From Phyllobacteriaceae bacterium (GTDB taxonomy: Bacteria > Pseudomonadota > Alphaproteobacteria > Rhizobiales > Devosiaceae): a stretch of 5,706 nucleotides of DNA. Each line of letters begins with the position of its first letter. Within the stretch, counting starts at the first letter, position 1. Shown here one piece after another: positions 1 to 5,571 of this stretch. The notes beneath the pieces were generated by a model. The model saw only the letters and a list, made by a program, of their open reading frames with translations, ran no database searches and was not told where the DNA came from. The position numbers were made by a program, and so were the translations under genes. The stretch lies in contig JAAZLP010000033.1 of the NCBI GenBank assembly GCA_012799265.1, forward strand, positions 1 to 5,706, given 5' to 3'.

Positions 1-1
1 A

Positions 2-598
2 ATCGCCGATCTGCTCGACACGGTCTCGACCTGGCCCCACGCCCACGTCCTCGTGACGCCCCGCTCTCTGGGGCCGGATGGGCTGTCGCCGCTTCGCCGC
101 ACAATCCTCGAGCCGCTTGTCCGCGGCGCCGGTAAGAGCCGCACGGTGCTCTGTGCCGTGCCCTGGCCGAAAATCTGGACGCGCTATCTCAATGCGGCGC
201 TGAGCCATGCCGGCGCCGACAAGCGCGTGCGGCTCAGGGCGCCCCATTCCGGCCAGCATATCGGCCCGGCCCGAGCGATGGCCTTGCTGCAGGGCGACAT
301 CGAGCGCGGTGAAGCGCCAGAAGGTCAGATGTGGCCAAGACTCAACGCGAAAATCGAAGCCCGCAATGCCCAAACCCTGTTGGCGGCGCCCGAGCTCAGC
401 GAACCGGTCTTTACCCGCGCCGAGGTAGCCGATCTCCTGTCGCGTTATCTCGGACTTGGAGGGCCGGCCCTGGCCGCCCGCGTCGACAAGACCCTCGAAG
501 CTCTCGATGCACTGCCCCTGCCCAATCCGTTGACCGGGGAACCGACATCGTGGCTGTCAACCCGCGCGACGCTCGAACGGGCTCGGCGCATTGCCTAG
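2..598 (+). CDS. Unrecognised protein, C-terminal 198 residues (5' end outside window)
   Basis: The frame is open from the left edge to a TAG at 596-598, so this is the 3' part of a longer gene. A GTG at 53 could be called as a start, but the reading frame and its coding character continue upstream of it with no Shine-Dalgarno sequence, so I treat the gene as truncated by the window. The visible part has no membrane segment or signal peptide. It is basic and rich in Arg, Ala and Leu. Noticeable segments are a basic stretch around KRVRLRAPHSGQHIGPARAM and a helical C-terminal third (TRAEVADLLSRYLGLGGPAL, then a predicted helix containing TLEALDALPLPNP). I do not recognise the family and assign no function. 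GC and codon use resemble the genes to the right. It converges on the dehydratase gene and has no evident link with the catabolic locus. Confidence 0.6.
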   Translation: MADLLDTVSTWPHAHVLVTPRSLGPDGLSPLRRTILEPLVRGAGKSRTVLCAVPWPKIWTRYLNAALSHAGADKRVRLRAPHSGQHIGPARAMALLQGDIERGEAPEGQMWPRLNAKIEARNAQTLLAAPELSEPVFTRAEVADLLSRYLGLGGPALAARVDKTLEALDALPLPNPLTGEPTSWLSTRATLERARRIA

Positions 599-613
599 AG
601 ACAGCACTAGGCA
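592..613 (+). terminator. Hairpin over the stop codon of the first gene (possible terminator)
   Basis: TGCCTAG (592-598) pairs perfectly with CTAGGCA (607-613) around an 8-base loop, and the left arm contains the TAG stop of the upstream gene. No T-tract follows, so it is not a canonical intrinsic terminator. It may stabilise the 3' end or be chance. Confidence 0.3.
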
Positions 614-839
614 TAAGAGCTAGTCATCTTGTGGTCACAGTAATAGGTCTTCCCACTACCGTGCCCAAATTGCAGGTTCGCAACGCCAAAGCGACGACGG
701 GAAGATACCGCTATGAACACGGATCGCAGGCCGTTGCGGGCTAGCTTTCAGTACATAAGACTCCGGAGCATCTGGGCCGTTGTGTCTCATTTTCGTCAAG
801 CTTGGCGTGCAATCCCGGGCAGACCGAATTAGCTCCCAA
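614..839. other. Intergenic gap without a convincing gene
   Basis: Between the convergent first gene and the dehydratase gene I see no RNA gene, insertion-sequence end or long repeat. The only start-to-stop frame of note is a 39-codon + strand frame (713-832) with no good ribosome site and no recognisable product. Base composition is locally more AT-rich around 599-670 than in the genes. No strong T-tract hairpin serving either convergent gene is visible. Confidence 0.5.
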
Positions 840-844
840 ATGCC

Positions 845-2734
845 TTAAAGTCCGGCATGTGTGTTTGCTATGGCGCGTTTTTGGGCGGCGATGCGGAAGG
901 GGGCGTTGAGGGCGCCGTAGCCGTTGTAGGGGCCTCTGCGTTCGACGACTTCGAAGAAAAAGCCTTCGCCGATATTGGTGGAATAGAGCTGGAAAAATTC
1001 GCCGCCGGCATCGCGGTCATAAAGGATGTTGGCGGCGCGTAGTGTTTCGATCATCGATGCCGGAAGCCTGAACCTTGCCTCGAGATCGGCGTAGTAGTTC
1101 TCGGAGATCTCGAGCGTGGTCATGCCGTTGGCGCGCAGAGCTTCCGCCGTAGCAAAAATATCATTGCTGGAAAACGCCAGGTGCTGGATGGAGGAGCCAA
1201 AGGTTTCTGCGATGAACCGACCGGCCAGCGTGCGGTGACTTTCGGCGCCGTTCAGTGTCAAGCGGAGGGTGCCGCTTGAATTGTCGATGACCTGACTGCG
1301 GACAAGGCCGGACGGGTCGACGACGTCGACCATCGGGCTTTTCTCAGTGACGAAGATGGAGCGGTAGAAGAGAAGCCAGGTCAGCATCTCTTCGTAGTTC
1401 ATGGTCTGCGCCACGTGGTCAATTCGCAGGAGGCCCGCATCCGACAGGGCCTGGTCATCGTCCACGGGGTTAAACTCGACCTCCCAGACGCTGCGCAGCG
1501 GGCTCTTTTCATCGAGGAAGTAGATGGCACCGCCACCCACGCCTCGAATGGCCGGAATTGGCAGCTGGTCGGACCCAACATTCTGACCGAACATCTGCGC
1601 CCCAAGCGCGCGAGCGCGTTCGGCGGTGGCCTCGGCGTCTTCGACCGACAGGCCCATCGCATAGGCTGAGGTCCCATGCGCTATGTAGGCAGAATGGGCC
1701 AGGCCCTCGCGTTCCGTGTTGATGATGATGTTGATGTCGCCCTGTGTGTAGCGTTCGACCGATTTGGACTTGTGTCGTCCGCTCAACCGGAATCCGAGCC
1801 TGCGAAGCTGGGTCGCAAGGCTTATGGCTTCGGTTTCGTCGGCCGCAAATTCGACAAAGGCGACGCCGCGGACTTCAACGCGCGGTGGGAGGACCGGAAG
1901 GTCGAGTGCCAGATCAGGCTCGCTCGTACGCACCTGATCCATGAGATAGACCAGTGATCTATGACCATCGGCGGCGATAGTGCGCGGAGACCCCGCGCGG
2001 AACTGGTCATTGAATATTTCGAGCGAGATCGGTCCCGCATAGCCGGTCGCGGCTACCGCCCGCATGAAGTCCACGACGGGCAGATCACCTTCGCCGGGCA
2101 TGCTGCGGAAATGACGGCTCCAGTACAGCAGGTCCATGTCGATCCGCGGCGCGTCGGCGAGTTGGACGATGAAAATCTTGTCCCCGGGTATAGAACGGAT
2201 GGAATTGGGGTCGATGCCCCGAGACAGCGTATGGAAGCTATCGAGGATGATGCCGACGTTGCTGTGCTCCGCGCGTCGCACGATTTCCCAGGCGTCGCGG
2301 TGATCATTGACATGGCGCCCCCATGCGAGGGCTTCATAGCCGATGCGCAGATTGCGTCTTGCAGCTCTTTCGCCCAGCGCGCGCAGATCCGCAGCGGCGC
2401 GATCAATGCCGCCCAAGGCGAGCGGGGATACGTTGGAGCAGATCAGGATGAGGTCAGTTCCAAGCTGTTCCATCAGGTCGAATTTGCGCTCGGCCCGATC
2501 AAAGGCCTCGCCGCGCTGCGGCTCTGGTAAGCCCTCAAAATCGCGAAATGGCTGAAACAAGGTTATGGCCAGGCCAAGATCCTCGACCATCTGCCTGACC
2601 TCGCGCGGCGATCGATCGAAGGCAAGGAAGTCATTTTCGAAGATCTCCACGCCGTCAAAGCCCGCCGCGGCGATGGCCTCCAGCTTCTCGCGCAAATCTC
2701 CGCTTATCGACACGGTCGCAATAGATGTCTTCAT
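845..2734 (-). CDS. quiC: 3-dehydroshikimate dehydratase, two-domain QuiC type (TIM-barrel plus HPPD-like domain)
   Basis: Converts 3-dehydroshikimate to protocatechuate in the cytoplasm, feeding the beta-ketoadipate pathway. The 629-residue length matches the fused bacterial family (about 630 residues). Residues 1 to about 270 form a sugar-phosphate isomerase/epimerase-type TIM barrel. The metal ligands known from the Pseudomonas enzyme fall at the expected places: Glu134 (IGYE), Asp165 (GIILD), Gln191 (IVQLAD) and Glu239 (ISLE). Residues from about 285 to 605 form a vicinal-oxygen-chelate domain like 4-hydroxyphenylpyruvate dioxygenase, with its likely iron ligands kept: His440 (RIDH), His518 (SSIQH) and Glu595 (GFFFE). 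The start ATG is supported by GGGAGG (2740-2745) five bases upstream. The gene reads away from the tetR gene, and its promoter carries a near-perfect operator palindrome. The dehydratase assignment is strong from family knowledge; what the second domain does is unclear. Confidence 0.95.
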   Translation of the reverse strand: MKTSIATVSISGDLREKLEAIAAAGFDGVEIFENDFLAFDRSPREVRQMVEDLGLAITLFQPFRDFEGLPEPQRGEAFDRAERKFDLMEQLGTDLILICSNVSPLALGGIDRAAADLRALGERAARRNLRIGYEALAWGRHVNDHRDAWEIVRRAEHSNVGIILDSFHTLSRGIDPNSIRSIPGDKIFIVQLADAPRIDMDLLYWSRHFRSMPGEGDLPVVDFMRAVAATGYAGPISLEIFNDQFRAGSPRTIAADGHRSLVYLMDQVRTSEPDLALDLPVLPPRVEVRGVAFVEFAADETEAISLATQLRRLGFRLSGRHKSKSVERYTQGDINIIINTEREGLAHSAYIAHGTSAYAMGLSVEDAEATAERARALGAQMFGQNVGSDQLPIPAIRGVGGGAIYFLDEKSPLRSVWEVEFNPVDDDQALSDAGLLRIDHVAQTMNYEEMLTWLLFYRSIFVTEKSPMVDVVDPSGLVRSQVIDNSSGTLRLTLNGAESHRTLAGRFIAETFGSSIQHLAFSSNDIFATAEALRANGMTTLEISENYYADLEARFRLPASMIETLRAANILYDRDAGGEFFQLYSTNIGEGFFFEVVERRGPYNGYGALNAPFRIAAQKRAIANTHAGL

Positions 2735-2753
2735 GCTCGCCTCCCACGGGCGA

Positions 2754-2782
2754 AGTGTACGAACCAGTTAGTACACACGCAA
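2754..2782 (-). promoter_or_regulatory. quiC promoter with TetR-type operator in the spacer (site A)
   Basis: On the - strand, TTGCGT (2777-2782) and TACACT (2754-2759) are separated by 17 bases. The spacer plus part of the -10 is an inverted repeat at 2755-2776 in which 9 of 11 base pairs are complementary; its core is GTACTAACTGGTTCGTAC (- strand, 2774-2757). The expected transcript start is near 2747, giving a very short leader that still holds the GGGAGG ribosome site. The -35 match is weak (TTG only). A repressor on this palindrome would exclude RNA polymerase. The same motif recurs at 3641-3658 and 5469-5486. Confidence 0.7.
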
Positions 2783-2887
2783 GGGGGGTGGTGACTCAGC
2801 CCGGCCACTGAGGGGTCGCAATGGCGGTCGGGCTTCTTATCGAGGGGCGGGCTACGACTTGCAGGGAGGATTCGCTGATGAGGTCAG

Positions 2888-2912
2888 GGATGCCGGACAG
2901 TATCAGGCATCC
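2888..2912 (-). terminator. Hairpin just downstream of tetR (possible terminator)
   Basis: GGATGCC (2888-2894) and GGCATCC (2906-2912) form a perfect 7-bp stem with an 11-base loop, about 13 bases past the tetR stop in its direction of transcription. No T-tract follows on the - strand, so intrinsic termination is doubtful. It could instead be a small structured repeat or an mRNA 3' stabiliser between tetR and quiC. Nothing else was seen between about 2783 and 2925. Confidence 0.35.
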
Positions 2913-2925
2913 GGGGTGTCAGCGC

Positions 2926-3609
2926 TCAGTCGCTCAGCTTTTCCGCGCGCACGACAAAGCGCTGAACCATATCAACAGTGTGTCGACGCAGAGAGGCTTG
3001 ATGCTCGGTGTCACCCACGTCTTTGCCGAAGATCTTCGAGAAGGTGGCGCGATTGGAAACGTTGAAGAAGCAGAGCGCACTGATCTGCCAGTGGATTTCC
3101 AGAGGATCGAGGCCGGGGCGGAAAAGCCCCTCTACCACGCCCCTGGCGTAGATTTGCTCAATATTGGCGATGGCGGTGACGTTCAGTTCGCCAATGGCGC
3201 TGGAACGCTCGAGGAACTCGGCATGGTGGATATTCTCGATCATCACCATGCGAATGAATTCCTCATGCTGATGGTGGTGATCGAAGGTGAACTCCACCAG
3301 ACGGCGCAGGGCCTCAAGGGACGACAGACCGTCAATATCCAGCCGGGCTTCACCCTCGCGAACTTGCCGATAGGCGTGCTCGAGGGCGCTGACATAGAGG
3401 CCCTCCTTGCTGCCAAAATAGTAGTAGATCATGCGCTTGGAGGCGCGGGTTTTGGCGGCAATTTCATCGATGCGGGCGCCCGAAAGGCCGTTCAGCGCAA
3501 ATTCCTGCGCCGCCACTTCGAGAATATTCCGCTTCGTCCCCTCCGGGTCCTGCGTCCGGGACGCGCCAGTGGCGCGTTTGGAACGAGAGGTGGATACGGA
3601 TTTCACCAT
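2926..3609 (-). CDS. TetR/AcrR-family transcriptional regulator, probable local repressor
   Basis: A 227-residue protein when started at the ATG at 3609. A basic Ser/Arg/Lys tail (residues 1-25) is followed by a TetR helix-turn-helix at about 27-72, ending in the family signature KRMIYYYFGSKEGLY (58-72). A helical ligand-binding and dimerisation domain occupies about 75-227, with a His-rich run DHHHQH (110-115). An in-frame ATG at 3660 would add 17 residues (244 total). I prefer 3609 because the conserved operator/promoter at 3635-3661 covers codons 1-9 of the longer version, and the extra residues do not look like TetR sequence. Neither start has a strong ribosome site. The gene lies between quiC (same strand) and a divergent quinate/shikimate dehydrogenase. 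The adjacent repeated palindrome makes autoregulation and repression of the neighbours likely. The ligand is inferred to be a hydroaromatic acid or a pathway intermediate; the sequence does not show this. Confidence 0.9.
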   Translation of the reverse strand: MVKSVSTSRSKRATGASRTQDPEGTKRNILEVAAQEFALNGLSGARIDEIAAKTRASKRMIYYYFGSKEGLYVSALEHAYRQVREGEARLDIDGLSSLEALRRLVEFTFDHHHQHEEFIRMVMIENIHHAEFLERSSAIGELNVTAIANIEQIYARGVVEGLFRPGLDPLEIHWQISALCFFNVSNRATFSKIFGKDVGDTEHQASLRRHTVDMVQRFVVRAEKLSD

Positions 3610-3634
3610 GCCGTCGCAGCCCTGCTGGCGGCAA

Positions 3635-3661
3635 TTGACTAAACTAACCAGTTCGTACATT
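3635..3661 (+). promoter_or_regulatory. Promoter of the dehydrogenase gene with TetR-type operator (site B)
   Basis: TTGACT (3635-3640) and TACATT (3656-3661) face the dehydrogenase with a 15-base spacer, which is short. The spacer is AAACTAACCAGTTCG, and the operator copy is AAACTAACCAGTTCGTAC (3641-3658). It shares AC at positions 3-4, AAC at 6-8 and TTCGTAC at 12-18 with sites A and C. The left arm is degenerate. Because the site lies in the gap shared with divergent tetR, it could control both genes. The -35 and -10 boxes are identical to those of the TRAP-gene promoter. Confidence 0.6.
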
Positions 3662-3684
3662 TTGCCGCGAATTGCCTTGAAACA

Positions 3685-3712
3685 TTTATCGGGTGCTTCG
3701 GGTGAAAGACAA
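3685..3712 (-). promoter_or_regulatory. Candidate tetR promoter
   Basis: On the - strand, TTGTCT (3707-3712) and GATAAA (3685-3690) are 16 bases apart, each matching 4 of 6 consensus bases. A transcript from here would start near 3678 and run through operator B before the ATG at 3609, which would allow autoregulation by roadblock. The evidence is only motif similarity. Confidence 0.25.
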
Positions 3713-3728
3713 GGCCGCTACCACTATC

Positions 3729-3736
3729 GAGGTGAG
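3729..3736 (+). promoter_or_regulatory. Ribosome-binding site that decides a GTG start
   Basis: GAGGTGAG at 3729-3736 closely matches the anti-Shine-Dalgarno complement and sits directly before the GTG at 3739. The alternative ATGs at 3784 and 3790 have no comparable site upstream, so the GTG start is preferred. Confidence 0.6.
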
Positions 3737-3738
3737 AG

Positions 3739-4674
3739 GTGCCTGGGGAGTTCCTGCCTTTGCCTGATACCAGCCCATCGCCCATGCACATGCGGCTTGG
3801 CCCAATTGTACAGGGCAGGGTGCCAGACGGGGATTCTGTCACTATCGGGCTCATCGGACGGGGCATTGGTGCATCTCTCACACCACGGATGCACGAGGCC
3901 GAGGGCGCCCGGCTCGGACTCGACTATCGCTACCATCTCATCGACTTCGATACATTAGGGCTCGCTGACGACCAGTTGAGACATGTGCTCAATGAGGTCA
4001 GGGAATTGGGCTTTGCCGGCATTAACGTCACCTACCCCTTCAAGCAGGCGATTGTGCCCCTGATCGACCAGATTGCGCCGGACGCCGAGGCGATTGGTGC
4101 AGTCAATAGTGTGGTTTTTCGTGCGGGCAAAGCGGTGGGGCACAACACCGATAACTGGGGCTTTGCCAAAAGCTTCCGAGTGGGTTTACCGGATGTCGCC
4201 TGCAAGCGCGTCCTCCAACTGGGTGCAGGCGGGGCAGGAGCCGCCGTGGCTCACGCCCTGCTTGAATGCGGGGTTCAGACGCTGGCGATCGTCGACATCG
4301 TTCCTCAACGGGCGGAAGCCTTGGCGGCAGATCTGCGTGCACTTTTTGGAGCAGAGGTAACTGCGAGTAGCGACCCGTCGACAGAGGCTCGCGTTGCCGA
4401 TGGCATCGTCAACACAACCCCGGTTGGTATGGCGAAACTTCCAGGCATGCCGATCGCTGCTGAGCTTCTGGAGCAGCGGCACTGGGTTGCCGACGTGATC
4501 TATTTTCCGCTTGAGACAGCGTTCATGGCTGAGGCCCGTCGTCGGGGATGCGAGGTGCTTTCTGGCGCAGGCATGGCGGTTTATCAGGCGGTGCGTGCCC
4601 TGGAACTCTTTACAGGACTAGAGGCAGATGCCTCGGCTATGGAGGCTACATTCCGCGCGGCCGTTTCCCGCTGA
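3739..4674 (+). CDS. Quinate/shikimate dehydrogenase, AroE/QsuD family, probably NAD-dependent
   Basis: A 311-residue member of the shikimate dehydrogenase family, reversibly oxidising shikimate to 3-dehydroshikimate and possibly quinate to 3-dehydroquinate. The substrate domain carries the Ser46/Thr48 motif (GASLTPRMHEAEG), catalytic Lys102 (NVTYPFKQA), Asn123 and Asp138 (GHNTDNWGF). The nucleotide domain has GAGGAG (162-167) and Asp186 (IVDIVPQRA) at the end of the second strand. An acid there suits NAD rather than NADP, as in Corynebacterium QsuD, which also has the matching HEAEG segment. NTTPVGM (225-231) and Gln283 are also kept. The first 33 or so residues extend beyond the usual family start. 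They are Pro-rich and of no clear function, but the GTG start has the best ribosome site. Catabolic context (dehydratase, shared operator, TRAP gene) argues for degradation rather than aromatic biosynthesis. Its last 91 bases overlap the convergent gntR gene. Confidence 0.9.
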   Translation: MPGEFLPLPDTSPSPMHMRLGPIVQGRVPDGDSVTIGLIGRGIGASLTPRMHEAEGARLGLDYRYHLIDFDTLGLADDQLRHVLNEVRELGFAGINVTYPFKQAIVPLIDQIAPDAEAIGAVNSVVFRAGKAVGHNTDNWGFAKSFRVGLPDVACKRVLQLGAGGAGAAVAHALLECGVQTLAIVDIVPQRAEALAADLRALFGAEVTASSDPSTEARVADGIVNTTPVGMAKLPGMPIAAELLEQRHWVADVIYFPLETAFMAEARRRGCEVLSGAGMAVYQAVRALELFTGLEADASAMEATFRAAVSR

Positions 4675-5324
4675 AGGCGTCCAGTCGACAGGATGTAGTC
4701 CACACCCGCCGAAATATGCGTCGTTAGCTTGAGGATGCTGTTCTCGACATCGCGGGCGATGGCCAGTTCGAACATGGCTTTGTGGTCGTCCATGACGGAG
4801 GCGCCTCGAAAACTCTGCGCCAGCATATGGTAGCGGATAAACCGGTCAAAGACTGAGGCGTGCAGATCGAGCAGTGTGCGCGAACCGCAGGCCGAGATCA
4901 GTGCATTGTGGAAGGCGAAATCGTAGCGCACCCACTGGGCCGTTCGCGTGATGTCCCCGTTGAGCAATTGCTGTTCCACCACCGATAGTTTGTGGTGCGC
5001 CGCGACGACGCGCCCCTCCCAGTCCAGGTCTCCCGCCGCGAAGGAAAGGCGTAAAGCGTGGCTTTCGAGGAGAAGGCGAAGGTCCGCAACCTCGCGCAGA
5101 TTGGCCTCCGTGGCAGATGCCACTTCAAATCCGCGCTGGCCCTCCGCGGTTACCAGATTTTCGCTGGCGAGGCGGTTCAGAATTTCCCGAAGCGTGCTGA
5201 CGCTGACTTCGTATTGCGTCTTGAGCGCGTCGAGCTTCAGCTTTTTGCCGGGCGGCAAGGTGCCGGCGATGATGTCGTCTCTAATGCGCCGCAGCGTTAG
5301 TTCCGAAATGCTTTCTTCCATCAT
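4584..5324 (-). CDS. GntR-family regulator, FadR subfamily with FCD domain
   Basis: A 246-residue DNA-binding regulator. The winged helix-turn-helix spans about residues 5-72, with the recognition segment VSVSTLREILNRLASENLV (40-58). An FCD effector domain follows, from about 77 to 213. The four usual FCD metal ligands are present: Asp135 and His139 (YDFAFH), His181 (DDHKAM) and His203 (TTHIS), so a metal-assisted carboxylate ligand is expected from family knowledge. Residues from about 217 to 246 form an Ala/Ser/Arg-rich tail encoded wholly antisense to the end of the dehydrogenase gene. The start is one of two adjacent ATGs (5324 or 5321), and neither has a strong ribosome site. The gene is divergent from the TRAP-transporter gene, the common arrangement for FCD regulators that control carboxylate uptake. 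It probably senses the imported acid or a catabolite. Target and ligand are inference. Confidence 0.92.
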   Translation of the reverse strand: MMEESISELTLRRIRDDIIAGTLPPGKKLKLDALKTQYEVSVSTLREILNRLASENLVTAEGQRGFEVASATEANLREVADLRLLLESHALRLSFAAGDLDWEGRVVAAHHKLSVVEQQLLNGDITRTAQWVRYDFAFHNALISACGSRTLLDLHASVFDRFIRYHMLAQSFRGASVMDDHKAMFELAIARDVENSILKLTTHISAGVDYILSTGRLQRETAARNVASIAEASASSPVKSSRARTA

Positions 5325-5375
5325 GACGGCTCAGGTCTTGCTGTGGGCGGAACGCCAACAGACGGGGCAAAGGAT

Positions 5376-5405
5376 ATCGTAGCACATACCATATGAGGTA
5401 ATCAA
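5376..5405 (-). promoter_or_regulatory. Candidate gntR promoter with inverted repeat in the spacer
   Basis: On the - strand, TTGATT (5400-5405) and TACGAT (5376-5381) are 18 bases apart, each matching 4 of 6 consensus bases. The spacer holds TACCTCATATGGTA (- strand, 5400-5387), an inverted repeat of TACC/GGTA with a 6-base centre. This differs from the TetR-type site and could be a GntR autoregulatory operator. Support is motif-level only. Confidence 0.35.
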
Positions 5406-5461
5406 AAATAACTGGCAAAATTGTATCTATAGGCTAATTTCACATCGATCGGAATCCGGAA

Positions 5462-5489
5462 TTGACTTGAACGAACTGTTTCGTACATT
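5462..5489 (+). promoter_or_regulatory. TRAP-gene promoter with TetR-type operator (site C)
   Basis: TTGACT (5462-5467) and TACATT (5484-5489) are 16 bases apart and point at the TRAP gene. The spacer and -10 contain GAACGAACTGTTTCGTAC (5469-5486), 15 of 18 identical to site A, with the shared TTCGTACA. The -35 is preceded by a direct repeat of CGGAAT (5450-5455 and 5457-5462), and an AT-rich stretch lies further up (about 5382-5445). Transcription would begin near 5496, giving a leader of about 76 bases. Confidence 0.65.
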
Positions 5490-5542
5490 GTGTCGCCAGG
5501 ACGAGAGCAGCGGCGGGAGGCCGTGTCGTTCCTAGGGAAAAA

Positions 5543-5557
5543 GCCTGCCGAGCAGGC
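5543..5557. other. Tight hairpin in the TRAP-gene leader
   Basis: GCCTGC (5543-5548) and GCAGGC (5552-5557) form a perfect stem with a 3-base loop, ending just before the ribosome site (5561-5567). On the + strand it is flanked by A runs. Read on the - strand the stem is followed by TTTTT, the shape of an intrinsic terminator for transcripts arriving from the right. Confidence 0.45.
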
Positions 5558-5571
5558 AAAGGGAGGATTGA

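Noticed and set aside
331..744. 137-codon + strand frame overlapping the end of the first gene and the gap
   Set aside because: Arg/Pro-rich composition typical of an off-frame translation of high-GC DNA. It overlaps a better frame and has no ribosome site.
713..832. 39-codon small open frame in the gap before the dehydratase gene
   Set aside because: Only a weak purine stretch upstream, no recognisable product and no conservation evidence available.
840..858. ATGCC/GGCAT inverted repeat around the dehydratase stop codon
   Set aside because: A 5-bp stem with a 9-base loop and no T-tract is too weak to call a terminator.
1961..2530. 189-codon + strand frame inside the dehydratase gene
   Set aside because: Antisense to conserved TIM-barrel coding sequence with catalytic residues; no independent signal.
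2821..3642. Long + strand open frame (273 codons) antisense to tetR
   Set aside because: It is the complement of a clear TetR gene, has no ribosome site or recognisable domain, and runs through the operator region. It is a high-GC shadow frame.
3431..3958. 175-codon + strand frame across the tetR start and dehydrogenase start
   Set aside because: Off-frame overlap of two well-supported genes and their promoter; Ser/Arg-rich shadow composition.
5424..5436. ATTGTATCTATAG-like stretch as a GntR site
   Set aside because: Only one half resembles an FCD-type half-site; the other arm does not pair, and the region is simply AT-rich.
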